Positions 6,872-15,844 of a DNA stretch of 41,419 nucleotides are shown in pieces. Every line of letters starts with the position of its first letter. The first letter of the stretch is position 1. The DNA is from Bacteroidota bacterium. GTDB lineage: Bacteria; Bacteroidota; Bacteroidia; AKYH767-A; OLB10. The DNA lies in NCBI GenBank assembly GCA_963169675.1, contig CAUJFJ010000268.1, forward strand, positions 1-41,419, written 5' to 3'. Made by a program: the position numbers and the translations under genes. Under the pieces are notes generated by a model. The model was not told where the DNA came from. It searched no databases and saw nothing but the letters and a program-made list of their open reading frames with translations.

Positions 6872-8269
6872 TTACCAACCTATAACTCTTAATCCGACAG
6901 TCACCGGATATAATTCAGGACCTTTATTATCTTTAAACAAACCGGCCATATTATAGCTTCCAAAAACGGTGAAGTTCCGGTAACCTAACCTCACAGTTGC
7001 ATCATAGCGGAATGGATTCAGATTAAAATCGTCGAACACTTTACTTTTTGATTCTCTATTACCTTCTTCCTTAACCAGTTTCAGATGCGATCCAATTCTT
7101 AGTCCACCAATTACTCCAACTGCCAGGTGAACTGTTTTGTCGGCGTTTTGAGAAGTATTAAACTCCAGCAATAACGGAACAGTGAGATAGCTTGCAACCA
7201 ATTTATTTTTCTTCAAATTCAATCCTGCAACGGTTACCGGAGTTACCTGTGTAGTATTTTGCTCGAGGTAGGTATCTGATTTAAACCGGTAGTTGTTATA
7301 GGTAAAACCGAGTCCGGTGACCAGCATAATATTGCGGCGGTACAATTGAATCTGATAGTCAATAACGTTAAAGTTAACTGCAATTGATTTCTCCTCACGC
7401 AATTCCAGGAAATTATATCCGGGAGGTAAATCCGTTTTGTTATCGCTGGTTACATAGGTATTTATTCCTAATTCGAATCCAGCCCAATGACTTTTAACTT
7501 CGTTACATTCCCTTTCATTTATAAGATCTTTAAAGGATCCTTTAACCTGTTTTTCGTTTCCACCGATGATCAACACTTTAGTCTTGCCAAACATAATCCG
7601 TGTAGTATCACTTTCAACCGCATCACCACTTCCTACCTTACCTACTCCTGAGATATTATTATTCAGGTTTGTTGGTTTAGTAACATAATATACACTTCCG
7701 CTTCCACTGATATTTGTATTAAGTTCATCGGTTACATCCACCAAACACTTGCCACTACCACTGATATTCGCAGTGCACTTTTTCACTTTGAGTTCTTCAG
7801 CGTCAATTTTACCTGAACCACTGATATCGACACGCATTTCATCGGCAGTACCATCGAGATCAATTTTGCCGGCACCACTGATCATAGCCTTCACTTTTGT
7901 TGCCTGAATATCGAGTTCAATTTTTCCGGATCCGGTAACTTTAAGATCGAGTTCTTCCACTTTGAATATACCATCTGATTCAATAGACCCGATTCCACTG
8001 ATATCGATTTGTTTGATATCGGGAGCAGTCACTACAATATCTTCTCCGGAAGCACCATTAATATTTAACCAATTATCGTCGATATTATAATTAATTCGGG
8101 TGATGGTATTACCTTCTGTGGAAACACTGTGAACAGGTCCCTGGCGTAAAATTACTTCCGATGGTCCCGCGATTCGTATTCTGTTAAATGACTGATCTGA
8201 TTGTGCGCTTGCAGGAAATGCAGTAACTGCAATCATTAATCCTGCGGCAATATTTCTTAGAGTTTTCAT
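6872..8269 (-). CDS. GIN (DUF2807) domain fused to outer membrane beta-barrel
   Basis: The ATG at 8269 gives 465 residues with a signal peptide (MKTLRNIAAGLMIAVTAFPASAQ); an upstream in-frame ATG at 8317 would place 16 residues before it. Residues about 28-225 form a GIN/DUF2807 domain, a right-handed parallel beta structure. It is marked by seven repeats of the form (I/V)(S/T)G-x-G: ISGIGSIE, VTGSGKIE, ISGAGKID, ISGSGKID, ISGSGKC, ISGSGSV, ISGVGKV. The C-terminal half from about 250 reads as an outer membrane barrel of the PorT-like class (WAGFELGINTYV, GYNFLELREEKSIAVNFNVIDYQIQLYRRNIMLVTGLGFTYNNY, FNPFRYDATVRLGY-like strands), ending in a strand that closes with Trp. It is the last gene after an ECF sigma factor and an anti-sigma-like protein. 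A role in envelope sensing or as the regulon output is inferred only. Confidence 0.85.
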   Translation of the reverse strand: MKTLRNIAAGLMIAVTAFPASAQSDQSFNRIRIAGPSEVILRQGPVHSVSTEGNTITRINYNIDDNWLNINGASGEDIVVTAPDIKQIDISGIGSIESDGIFKVEELDLKVTGSGKIELDIQATKVKAMISGAGKIDLDGTADEMRVDISGSGKIDAEELKVKKCTANISGSGKCLVDVTDELNTNISGSGSVYYVTKPTNLNNNISGVGKVGSGDAVESDTTRIMFGKTKVLIIGGNEKQVKGSFKDLINERECNEVKSHWAGFELGINTYVTSDNKTDLPPGYNFLELREEKSIAVNFNVIDYQIQLYRRNIMLVTGLGFTYNNYRFKSDTYLEQNTTQVTPVTVAGLNLKKNKLVASYLTVPLLLEFNTSQNADKTVHLAVGVIGGLRIGSHLKLVKEEGNRESKSKVFDDFNLNPFRYDATVRLGYRNFTVFGSYNMAGLFKDNKGPELYPVTVGLRVIGW

Positions 8270-8350
8270 AATTTGATTATTTAATTTTCCGTTCTTATAA
8301 ATGTGACGGAATGGCATTCGTATTTGTTACAGGTGGTTATTAAAAACAAA

Positions 8351-9511
8351 TTAATTTTTTTCAATTCTTAGTTTACCGATTGAAAAGCGGTAAGAATTTC
8401 GTTCTGCAGATTCATTATAACCGGCATCCAGTTTAACTTTATCATTCGAAATTTTCTCAATGCCCTTTTCAACAACATCAATCATTTTCACTTTTGAATT
8501 TTCGGAGTCATCGACTAAAGCAAGCTCATCAGAAGGAGCACCGGCAATTTTCCGGATACCTTCATCACCGGCTTTGCGCATAGCTTCCCAAACAGAAAGA
8601 TAATTGCCGGAAGCAGATGCGTTTGAATTGGAAGCCAGTGTTTCAATTTGCTGAGGCTTACCTGCTATTTCCATTGCTATTCCGGCGTTGTTTAAATTTG
8701 GTGCAACAGCAGGAACGGTTGCTAACGGTTCAGCATATATGTTTTTATCTGTGGAAATCGGAGTATTTGCTATTGCCGGGTTCAGTGTTACTGCATCAAA
8801 CCGTTGTGCTGGATTTGACTTCACTTGTTTCGGAGCGGAAGTCAGATTATTTGCGTTCTGATCAGCCGTATTATTCACTTGACCGGGTTTCTGATTGCTT
8901 TCAGGAGTTGTGGTGTTCGTTGCGAAATTTCTTTCGGAATTTATAGAATTTTCATTGGAAGAAGTGCTATCGATCGGTTGATCTTCTGCCAAAACAGGAG
9001 CTTCCGGCTTCGATGATTTTGTAAATAAAATGTATCCGCCACCAATAACCATTAACAGCAGCACGGCTGCAATGGCAAATCGCATAATTGAATTCGTATT
9101 AAATGCAAAAGGAACAGGCTGGCGAAGGTTTCCTTTATTCGGAAACTTCACTGACAAATCGGGAGCCACAATGGTAGCTTTATATAAATCATGCTCCTTT
9201 ACAAATGGAGGATTTTCTTTAAGGAACATCTGCAATTGCTCTTGCTCACTTTTGGTAAGATTATTTTCAATATCACCAATCAGGAAGTAATCGATATTTT
9301 CGGAATTTACGTCCCCTCTTTTAAGAGCTTCCTTATTATCAAAAACCTCATCAAATCCGGGAATGGGTTCACCTGAAAAGCTCTCGAATTCTTCCTTCAG
9401 ATCAGGATTTTTTTCGAGGAACAGGAAAAGCTCAGCAACTTTTTCAACAGCAAGATTTCCATCGAAATAATCGATGAAAACCTCTTCGTAATTGCTTCTG
9501 TTAATATTCAT
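8351..9511 (-). CDS. membrane anti-sigma-like protein with long periplasmic region
   Basis: The product has 386 residues. The N-terminal 140 residues are acidic, helical and predicted cytoplasmic, opening with NYEEVFIDYFDGNLAVEKVAELFLFLEKNP, a typical Bacteroidota anti-sigma start. One membrane helix follows at about 143-163 (MRFAIAAVLLLMVIGGGYILF). Next comes an N/S/P/Q-rich linker at about 170-290 and a compact C-terminal part (YLSVWEAMRKAGDEGIRKI ... YRFSIGKLRIEKN). The start lies 8 nt after the sigma factor stop, so the two are almost certainly co-transcribed. Position and topology suggest it holds the sigma factor at the membrane. I see no FecR or RsiW zinc motif, so the family remains unnamed. 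Confidence 0.75.
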   Translation of the reverse strand: MNINRSNYEEVFIDYFDGNLAVEKVAELFLFLEKNPDLKEEFESFSGEPIPGFDEVFDNKEALKRGDVNSENIDYFLIGDIENNLTKSEQEQLQMFLKENPPFVKEHDLYKATIVAPDLSVKFPNKGNLRQPVPFAFNTNSIMRFAIAAVLLLMVIGGGYILFTKSSKPEAPVLAEDQPIDSTSSNENSINSERNFATNTTTPESNQKPGQVNNTADQNANNLTSAPKQVKSNPAQRFDAVTLNPAIANTPISTDKNIYAEPLATVPAVAPNLNNAGIAMEIAGKPQQIETLASNSNASASGNYLSVWEAMRKAGDEGIRKIAGAPSDELALVDDSENSKVKMIDVVEKGIEKISNDKVKLDAGYNESAERNSYRFSIGKLRIEKN

Positions 9512-9519
9512 TGCTGTGC

Positions 9520-10005
9520 TTATAAAACATTGTGAACACTTCCGATATAATTCTTCAGGGTTGTCCGTGCCCTGTATATATAAACTTTAACCTGCGATTC
9601 ATTCAGTCCGGTAATCTCACCAATTTCTTCATAAGAATACCCTTCATAATCGCGCAACATAATAACCGACTGTTGGATTTCAGGTAATCGGGATACGGCA
9701 TCCCTTACAATCTGTTTAACGTCGCTGAATTTGTGATCTGTCTTCATGGTTTCGAGATGTTCATCTTCCATGCGGGTCATTTTTTTTCCTCTTCTTATTT
9801 TATCTACCATAGTTCTGTATGCGGTAGTAAAAATGTAAGATTTTGATTTCTCAAAATTCACGTTGGTATGAGTCAGCCACAATTTCTCGAAGGTATCCTG
9901 AACAACATCCTGAGCTTCTTCCTTGTCCTTAATATTGTGCAGGATAAAGCGATAAACCCCATCGGAGAATTGATCTACGCATTTATTGTATTCCTGTACG
10001 GTCAT
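9520..10005 (-). CDS. ECF RNA polymerase sigma factor
   Basis: The 161-residue product has region 2 at about 8-75 (DVVQDTFEKLWLTHTNVNFEKSKSYIFTTAYRTMVDKIRR) and region 4 at about 105-155 (LPEIQQSVIMLRDYEGYSYEEIGEITGLNESQVKVYIYRARTTL). There are no extra domains. It is the first gene of the sigma, anti-sigma, GIN-barrel run. No TAnnTTTG box is obvious in front of it. The 111 nt between it and infB hold two hairpins, including a perfect 14-bp inverted repeat at 10041-10075. It may be transcribed partly by read-through from infB or from an autoregulated promoter not recognisable by eye. Confidence 0.93.
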   Translation of the reverse strand: MTVQEYNKCVDQFSDGVYRFILHNIKDKEEAQDVVQDTFEKLWLTHTNVNFEKSKSYIFTTAYRTMVDKIRRGKKMTRMEDEHLETMKTDHKFSDVKQIVRDAVSRLPEIQQSVIMLRDYEGYSYEEIGEITGLNESQVKVYIYRARTTLKNYIGSVHNVL

Positions 10006-10040
10006 TTGGTTCAGAGGTCACCGGTGTGGTTATAAATGAG

Positions 10041-10075
10041 ACGGACACCTGTAAGCCGTTGTTACAGGTGTCCGT
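10041..10075. other. perfect 14-bp inverted repeat before the ECF sigma gene
   Basis: ACGGACACCTGTAA at 10041-10054 is exactly complementary to TTACAGGTGTCCGT at 10062-10075, with a 7-nt loop. Neither side has a T run, so it is not a classical intrinsic terminator. A second smaller stem (7 bp, ATACTGA/TCAGTAT, 10101-10117) overlaps the infB stop codon. The structure lies about 36 nt upstream of the sigma factor ATG and about 40 nt downstream of infB. Confidence 0.7.
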
Positions 10076-10116
10076 TAAATTATTTCGGAAAATTTACAAT
10101 ATACTGATATTCAGTA

Positions 10117-13100
10117 TTATGCGAGTGTTCTTTTGACTGCAACTTGTTCATATCCTTCAATAATATCGCCAATCTGGACATCATTATAATTATGGATACT
10201 TAAACCGCATTCGTAGCCGGAAGCAACTTCTTTCACATCATCTTTGAAACGTTTGAGTGAAGAGAGTTCACCGGAGAAGGTAACGATACCATCTCTGACC
10301 ACACGAATTTTGGTATTTCTGTTGACTTTACCATCGAGCACCATACAACCTGCGATTGTACCTGCTTTCGGGATTTTGAATGTTTCGCGAACTTCGATAT
10401 TACAAACAATTTTCTCTTCGAATTCAGGTGCAAGCATACCTTCCATGGCATCTTTCACTTCATTGATAGCATCGTAGATAATAGAGTAAAGGCGAATATC
10501 AATTTGCTCCTGTTCGGCAAGTTTACGTGCATTGAGTGAAGGGCGAACCTGGAATCCGATTATAATTGCATTCGATGCAGAAGCAAGGAGTACATCAGAT
10601 TCGGTGATGGCACCAACAGACTTATGAATTACGTTGACTTGAATTTCTGCTGTAGAAAGTTTCAGTAATGAATCGGCGAGTGCTTCCACAGAACCATCCA
10701 CGTCACCTTTAACAATTACATTCAGCTCTTTAAAGTTACCGATTGCCAGACGGCGACCGATTTCATCGAGTGTAATATGTTTGTGAGTACGAATACCTTG
10801 TTCACGTTGTAACTGGAGACGTTTGTTGGCAATTTCACGTGCTTCGCGTTCATCATCCATTACATTAAACTGATCACCGGCTTGTACGGCACCCGGCATA
10901 CCGAGCATAATTACAGGTTGTGCGGGGCCGGCCTTTTCCATTTTGCCACCTCGTTCATTGTGCAAAGCTTTCACACGACCGGCATAGCAACCGGCAAGTA
11001 CGATATCTCCTACTTTAAGATTTCCGCTATGAACCAGAACAGTAGTAATGTAACCACGTCCTTTATCGAGTGATGATTCGATTACGGTACCAACCGCATT
11101 TTTATTCGGGTTTGCTTTAAGATCGAGCATTTCTGCTTCGAGCAATACTTTATCAAGTAAAGAATCAATATTCAATCCTTGCTTTGCAGAAATTTCCTGG
11201 CACTGATATTTACCACCCCATTCTTCAACGAGGATATTCATTTTAGATAACTGTTCCTTAATACGATCGGGGGCAGCACCCGGTTTATCGATTTTATTAA
11301 TCGCAAAAACGATAGGTACATTAGCGGCCTGAGCGTGGTTGATTGCTTCAATAGTTTGCGGCATCACGCTATCATCGGCAGCAATTACAATAATTGCAAC
11401 GTCGGTAACTTTGGCACCCCTAGCACGCATAGCGGTAAATGCTTCGTGACCGGGAGTATCGAGGAAAGTAATTTTTCGGCCATCATCGAGAGTTACTTCG
11501 TAAGCACCAATATGCTGGGTGATACCACCTGCTTCACCGGCGATTACATTCGCTTTACGGATATAATCCAGCAATGATGTTTTACCATGATCTACGTGAC
11601 CCATTACCGTAACGATAGGTGCACGAGGTTTCAGATCTTCCGGATCATCCGGTTTTTCCTGAATAGCCTCCTGAACATCAACGGAAACGAATTCCACTTT
11701 ATAACCAAATTCTTCAGCAACAACAGTAAGTGTTTCGGCATCGAGACGCTGATTGATGGAAACGATAATTCCAAGGCTCATACATGTTGCGATGATACTT
11801 GTTACCGGAACACCGATCAGTTTCGCGAGTTCATTTGCGGAAACGAATTCTGTTACCTGAATTACTTTTGATTGATTTGCTTCTTCAGCTGCAGTTTCCT
11901 CAGCTTGTTTATAGGCATCGCGTTTTTCTTTACGATACTTCGATGCTTTCGACTTACCACCACCACCACTTAAACGTGCGAGGGTTGCTTTAATCTGATC
12001 CTGAATTTCTTTTTCGGTAGGTTCAACTTTTGCGACAGGTGGGCGTTCGAAACGTTTACCACCTTTTTGACCACCACCGGTATTGTTTCCACCACCGGGA
12101 CCTTTTTTCCAGGGCTCACCACCTTTATTGTCAGATGGGGGGCGAGGAGTACCGGACTCATTAACATTTACTTTCTTCTCGGTACGTTTACGTTTCTTTT
12201 TGCGCTTATCATCATCTAAAGTAGAAGTTGATGCAACAGGTTTTTTCTTAGGAGGGTCAACCGGAAGTACAATTTTACCAAGGATATTTGGTCCTTTAAG
12301 TTTATCGCGATCCATCCGGAACGGAACATCTTTGCCGGCAACTTCAGCAGGAGGCACATCGCCACCTGAAGCAGGAGATTCAGCAACAGGAGCAATTGTT
12401 TCCGGAACTTCGGGAGCAGGAGTTTCAGCAACGGGAGCCACTTTTTCAGGAGCAACTTCAACTACTTCGGCTGGTTTTTCAGCAACCGGAGCTGTTTCTG
12501 TTTTCTTCTCCTTTTCAGCAGGCTTCTCTTTTACTTTTTCAACCTCGTTTTCCTTCTCTTTCTCCTTCTCTTTTTCCTTTTCTTTTTCTTTAGCCTTCGG
12601 CTTCTCAGCTTTAGCTTTTGCTTCTTCAGCCTGTTGTGCTACTTCAAGTGCAGCATCAGCAGCCTTCTTCTTAGCAATTTTTTTCTTTGGAGTTTCAAGA
12701 GCATCGAGATCAATCTTGTCGATGATTTTCGGAGCAGATTTATCAACTTTAGCTTTGATAACTTCTGCTTCGGCAGCTTCTGCATCCTCTTCTTTTTTCG
12801 TTTTCTTTTTTACCAGAGTTGGCTTATCCTTTTCAGCAGCATCCTGCTTAATCTGGATAAGATCTCTTGCCAGTTCATCATCATTTTCAACTTCCTTTTC
12901 CTTAACTACTTCAGCAGAAACCTTAGCTTCGATAACAACGTTATCTTTTTTCAGTTTCTGATTAGTAATTTCTTCAGCAGTTTTTTTAATCTGCTTATCG
13001 GTTTGAAATTCCCTTTGTAAAAGCTCATAAGCCTCCACTGTAATTTTCGCATTCGGGTTCTTTTCCACCTTGAATCCCTTTTTCTCAAGGAAATCAAGAG

Positions 13101-13167
13101 CATGATCAATCCCGATGCTAAATTCCTTCAGCACTTTACTGAGTCTTATGGTTGACGTTTCTGACAT
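10117..13167 (-). CDS. infB: translation initiation factor IF-2
   Basis: IF-2 is the GTPase that brings initiator tRNA to the 30S subunit. The 1016-residue product starts with an IF2 N-terminal domain (about 5-55, [25 protein letters not shown]). A long Lys/Glu/Ala/Pro-rich linker of about 370 residues follows and includes a KE dipeptide run near residues 195-207. A second IF2_N-like helix bundle lies at about 440-500 ([25 protein letters not shown]). The G domain from about 517 has [17 protein letters not shown] and NKIDKP. The C-terminal domains II-IV end in [15 protein letters not shown]. It is larger than the E. coli protein (890 residues) because of the linker. It is the last gene of rimP-nusA-infB, 62 nt after nusA. 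Confidence 0.98.
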   Translation of the reverse strand: MSETSTIRLSKVLKEFSIGIDHALDFLEKKGFKVEKNPNAKITVEAYELLQREFQTDKQIKKTAEEITNQKLKKDNVVIEAKVSAEVVKEKEVENDDELARDLIQIKQDAAEKDKPTLVKKKTKKEEDAEAAEAEVIKAKVDKSAPKIIDKIDLDALETPKKKIAKKKAADAALEVAQQAEEAKAKAEKPKAKEKEKEKEKEKEKENEVEKVKEKPAEKEKKTETAPVAEKPAEVVEVAPEKVAPVAETPAPEVPETIAPVAESPASGGDVPPAEVAGKDVPFRMDRDKLKGPNILGKIVLPVDPPKKKPVASTSTLDDDKRKKKRKRTEKKVNVNESGTPRPPSDNKGGEPWKKGPGGGNNTGGGQKGGKRFERPPVAKVEPTEKEIQDQIKATLARLSGGGGKSKASKYRKEKRDAYKQAEETAAEEANQSKVIQVTEFVSANELAKLIGVPVTSIIATCMSLGIIVSINQRLDAETLTVVAEEFGYKVEFVSVDVQEAIQEKPDDPEDLKPRAPIVTVMGHVDHGKTSLLDYIRKANVIAGEAGGITQHIGAYEVTLDDGRKITFLDTPGHEAFTAMRARGAKVTDVAIIVIAADDSVMPQTIEAINHAQAANVPIVFAINKIDKPGAAPDRIKEQLSKMNILVEEWGGKYQCQEISAKQGLNIDSLLDKVLLEAEMLDLKANPNKNAVGTVIESSLDKGRGYITTVLVHSGNLKVGDIVLAGCYAGRVKALHNERGGKMEKAGPAQPVIMLGMPGAVQAGDQFNVMDDEREAREIANKRLQLQREQGIRTHKHITLDEIGRRLAIGNFKELNVIVKGDVDGSVEALADSLLKLSTAEIQVNVIHKSVGAITESDVLLASASNAIIIGFQVRPSLNARKLAEQEQIDIRLYSIIYDAINEVKDAMEGMLAPEFEEKIVCNIEVRETFKIPKAGTIAGCMVLDGKVNRNTKIRVVRDGIVTFSGELSSLKRFKDDVKEVASGYECGLSIHNYNDVQIGDIIEGYEQVAVKRTLA

Positions 13168-13229
13168 TCTTTAATATTTTCTTTCTACTACTTAACTGCT
13201 AATGATTCCGTGCATTTCACACGGGTAAA

Positions 13230-14465
13230 TTATTCAAATTCAGAGCGCAGAATTCGCATCACTTCGCGAATTGTCTCTTCTTCAAGATCTGTTCTTTTCA
13301 CCAGATCTTCAACACCAAGATCGAGTACACTCTTAGCTGTATCGCAACCGATTCCTTTCAGTTCATCAATAATCCAGCTATCGATTTCATCTGTAAATTC
13401 GTCGAGATCCACATCTTCTTCAACCTCATCAGAATCGCGGTACACATCGATTTCATAACCGGTAAGTTTTCCGGCAAGACGAATGTTGTGGCCACCTTTA
13501 CCAATGGCAAGTGACACCTGATCGGGTTTCATGTATACTGCAGCACGCTTGGTATCATCATCCAATTTAATGGAAGAAATTTTAGCAGGTGACAGTGCAC
13601 GGGTGATATACAGTGACAGGTTGTTTGTATAATTGATTACGTCAATATTTTCATTCTTCAATTCACGAACGATACCATGAATACGAGAACCTTTCATACC
13701 AACACAGGCACCAACAGGATCAATACGATCGTCGTAAGATTCCACAGCAACCTTAGCTCTTTCACCGGGTTCGCGAACAATATTTTTAATGGTGATCAGA
13801 CCATCGAATACTTCAGGTACTTCCTGTTCAAAGAGTCTTTCGAGGAACACCGGAGATGTTCTGGAAAGAATAATTTTAGGTGTACCATTTACCATTTCAA
13901 CACGAAGCACTACTGCTCTTACTGAATCTCCTTTACGGAAAAAGTCGGAAGGAATTTGTTCAACTTTAGGAAGAATCAATTCATTTCCTTCATCATCGAG
14001 TACTAAAGCTTCTTTTTTCCAAACCTGATAAACCTCACCGGTAATAATTTCACCTGCGCGGTCTTTATATTTTTTATAGATGCCATCTTTTTCAAGCTCC
14101 ATGATACGGGCTTGCAAATTCTGACGGGCAGCAAGTACTGCTCTTCTTCCGAATGCTTCCAGCTGAACGGGCTCTGTCACTTCTTCGCCGATTTCAAAAT
14201 CGGGTTCAATTTTAACCGCTTCCGAATAAGGAATCTGAAGATTTGGATCTTCAACAGCACCATCTTCAACGATCGTACGATTTCTCCACACTTCAAGGTC
14301 ACCCTTGTCGATGTTAATGATTACGTCGAGGTTATCGGCGGTACCATACTTTTTACGCAACATATTTTTGAATACATCCTCCAGGATGCTCATCATTGTT
14401 GCACGGTCAATACTCTTAAATTCTTTGAACTCCGAGAAGGATTCAATCAATACTGAGTGATCCAT
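13230..14465 (-). CDS. nusA: transcription termination/antitermination factor NusA
   Basis: NusA binds RNA polymerase and controls pausing, intrinsic termination and antitermination. The 411-residue product has the N-terminal RNAP-binding domain (about 1-125), an S1 domain (about 130-205, GEIITGEVYQVWKKEALVL) and two KH domains. The KH domains contain GACVGMKGSRIHGIVREL and VSLAIGKGGHNIRLAGKLTG. It lacks the long acidic repeats found at the C-terminus of the E. coli protein (495 residues). Instead it ends with one short helical segment (IDELKGIGCDTAKSVLDLGVEDLV). The start is 6 nt after the rimP stop, so the two are translated from one transcript. Confidence 0.97.
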   Translation of the reverse strand: MDHSVLIESFSEFKEFKSIDRATMMSILEDVFKNMLRKKYGTADNLDVIINIDKGDLEVWRNRTIVEDGAVEDPNLQIPYSEAVKIEPDFEIGEEVTEPVQLEAFGRRAVLAARQNLQARIMELEKDGIYKKYKDRAGEIITGEVYQVWKKEALVLDDEGNELILPKVEQIPSDFFRKGDSVRAVVLRVEMVNGTPKIILSRTSPVFLERLFEQEVPEVFDGLITIKNIVREPGERAKVAVESYDDRIDPVGACVGMKGSRIHGIVRELKNENIDVINYTNNLSLYITRALSPAKISSIKLDDDTKRAAVYMKPDQVSLAIGKGGHNIRLAGKLTGYEIDVYRDSDEVEEDVDLDEFTDEIDSWIIDELKGIGCDTAKSVLDLGVEDLVKRTDLEEETIREVMRILRSEFE

Positions 14466-14471
14466 TACTGT

Positions 14472-14939
14472 TTAAATTTTAAATGATAGTATTAATTTTG
14501 TTTCTTTAATTTTTTCGTAGCTAAGCTGATGCTGCACTTCAGAAATTATTTTCTTCTTATTTTCTTTTCGGGAAGTAGTTTCTTTCAATTCTATTCCTGA
14601 TTCGTCTGCAGCTTCCAGGATTCCTTTAATTTCTCTTCCTTCTGTGGTGATCACTTTAATTTCGCGACCAATGCGGCGCATGTATTGCTGATAAACCTTC
14701 AGTGGTTGATCCATTCCCGGAGAAGAAACCTCCAACTCATTGGTCTCCCAAACATTCTCAGGATCCAGTAAGGCTGTCAGGTGCCGGTTTAACCGGATAC
14801 ACTCATCCAGTGAAACTCCGGATGGTTTATCGATGAACACAGTGATTTTACCGGGCGGGGTTTTAACCTCAACCAGGAAGCAATCTGTGTCTTTAATCCA
14901 TTCATTAACAATGGATTGTATTCTTTCTTTGTTCACCAT
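14472..14939 (-). CDS. rimP: ribosome maturation factor RimP
   Basis: RimP assists 30S subunit assembly. The ATG at 14939 gives 155 residues (MVNKERIQSIVNEWIKDTDCFLVEVKTPPG). An in-frame TTG at 14960 is rejected because it would fall inside the hairpin at 14950-14970 and adds nothing recognisable. Family features include ITVFIDKPSGVSLDECIRLNRHL, the conserved ELEVSSPGMDQPL segment and a C-terminal SH3-like part (YMRRIGREIKVITTEGREIKGILEAADE). It is the first gene of rimP-nusA-infB. A predicted promoter box lies at 14989-14996 and a terminator-like hairpin lies between that box and the ATG. Confidence 0.95.
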   Translation of the reverse strand: MVNKERIQSIVNEWIKDTDCFLVEVKTPPGKITVFIDKPSGVSLDECIRLNRHLTALLDPENVWETNELEVSSPGMDQPLKVYQQYMRRIGREIKVITTEGREIKGILEAADESGIELKETTSRKENKKKIISEVQHQLSYEKIKETKLILSFKI

Positions 14940-14946
14940 TCGGAAT

Positions 14947-14970
14947 AAAAAAGGGGACAATGTCCCCTTT
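14947..14970 (-). terminator. terminator-like hairpin inside the rimP leader (candidate attenuator)
   Basis: On the minus strand AAAGGGGAC pairs perfectly with GTCCCCTTT around a 3-nt loop. The stem is followed by three more T, giving a six-T run. It ends about 8 nt before the rimP ATG and begins about 13 nt after the predicted transcription start. It could be the late terminator of the RidA gene, but the rimP promoter must still lie upstream of it. Confidence 0.7.
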
Positions 14971-14988
14971 CTCTAATCAATTACAATG

Positions 14989-14996
14989 CAAAAGTA
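14989..14996 (-). promoter_or_regulatory. -7 promoter box TACTTTTG for rimP-nusA-infB
   Basis: TACTTTTG fits TAnnTTTG exactly. Transcription would start near 14984, giving a leader of about 45 nt that contains the hairpin at 14950-14970. No good TTG element is seen about 20 nt upstream. Confidence 0.5.
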
Positions 14997-15122
14997 AGCA
15001 TATTTTCTTAAAAATGTGCTTCTTAACTTAAAGAATTTGTTATTTTTTTGCTTTAGATGCTTTACGTTCAGGTGATTGCAACTTGAAAAAATTTCAATTA
15101 ATTGAATTTCAATCGCTTCGAC

Positions 15123-15533
15123 TCAAATAGTAGCAATCACTTTTAACTCAATAGCAATTGGTGTGGGAAGGCAATTAATTTCTACAGTAGTACGGCAGGG
15201 ATTTGCAGACTTAAAATACTCTGCATAAAGGCGATTGTAGGTTGCGAAATCATCTTTCATATTCGTGAGAAAAACGGTTACATCAATCATGTTCTCCCAT
15301 TTCGAACCGGCTTCTTCGAGAATATGTTTTACATTTTTAAAAACCGAATGGCATTGTGTTTCTATATCGTAAGACTTAATTGTGCCATCGTCATTAAGTT
15401 CAACACCGGGAATTTTTTTAGTACCACGTTCGCGTGGACCAACACCAGAAAGGAAAAGTAAATTTCCAAGTCGGCGTGCATGAGGATAAGCACCTACTGG
15501 TTCAGGGGCACGGGAAGAATTAATTGCATCCAT
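15123..15533 (-). CDS. RidA-family (YjgF/UK114) deaminase, aminomuconate-deaminase-like subgroup
   Basis: RidA proteins hydrolyse reactive enamine/imine intermediates; one branch acts on 2-aminomuconate in tryptophan and aminophenol breakdown. The 136-residue product has the family core (FLSGVGPRERG, VFKNVKHILEEAGSKWENMIDVTVFLTNMKDDFATYN). The catalytic Arg is kept (R114 in NPCRTTVEIN) and so is the Glu (E129 in IAIELKVIA). The N-terminus EPVGAYPHARRLGNLLFLSG is typical of the 2-aminomuconate deaminase-like subgroup rather than the housekeeping RidA. No pathway genes lie nearby, so the substrate is unsettled. It is alone between the 15.6-15.8 kb repeats and the rimP leader. Confidence 0.88.
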   Translation of the reverse strand: MDAINSSRAPEPVGAYPHARRLGNLLFLSGVGPRERGTKKIPGVELNDDGTIKSYDIETQCHSVFKNVKHILEEAGSKWENMIDVTVFLTNMKDDFATYNRLYAEYFKSANPCRTTVEINCLPTPIAIELKVIATI

Positions 15534-15620
15534 AAGAATGTTTTTATGCGAATAAATTTGAGCTGTTAAATATCTGAATTTATCTCTGTATTATCTACTA
15601 AATTAACTACAATTAAATCT

Positions 15621-15700
15621 CCCAAGCCGAAGGCGATCTTCTAATAAGTTCCCGAGCCGAAGGCGATGAATTTTAAATTCCCAGAGCCGAAGGCGATCTT
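15621..15700. repeat. three 30-bp tandem units with AGCCGAAGGCGAT core
   Basis: A core of about 16 nt ending AGCCGAAGGCGAT recurs at 15621, 15651 and 15681, exactly 30 bp apart. The 13 nt between cores vary. It runs directly into the 12-bp array at 15701. It lies upstream of the RidA gene and downstream of the Ig-like lipoprotein gene. Confidence 0.8.
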
Positions 15701-15844
15701 CCTAATTAACCACTTAATTAACTACCTAATTAACCACCTAATTAACTACCTAATTAACCACTTAATTAACCACCTAATTAACTACTTAATTAACTACCTA
15801 ATTAACCACTTAATTAACCACCTAATTAACTACTTAATTAACCA
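15701..15844. repeat. twelve-copy 12-bp tandem array, TAATTA-rich, running into a coding end
   Basis: Twelve uninterrupted copies of CYTAATTAACYA cover 15701-15844 and differ only at the two Y positions. On the minus strand each unit reads T(A/G)G-TTA-ATT-A(A/G)G in the frame of the lipoprotein gene, that is Trp-or-stop, Leu, Ile, Lys-or-Arg. The last unit codes for the final WLIK of that protein and the next unit supplies its TAG stop. Confidence 0.95.

Noticed and set aside
12083..12961. 292-residue plus-strand frame rich in Ser and Phe inside infB
   Set aside because: It is the antisense shadow of the Lys/Glu-rich IF-2 linker; the SFSFSF run is the complement of the KEKEKE codons.
15621..15844. 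possible CRISPR array
   Set aside because: The periods are 30 and 12 bp, the variable parts are only 13 nt or absent, and no cas gene is near.
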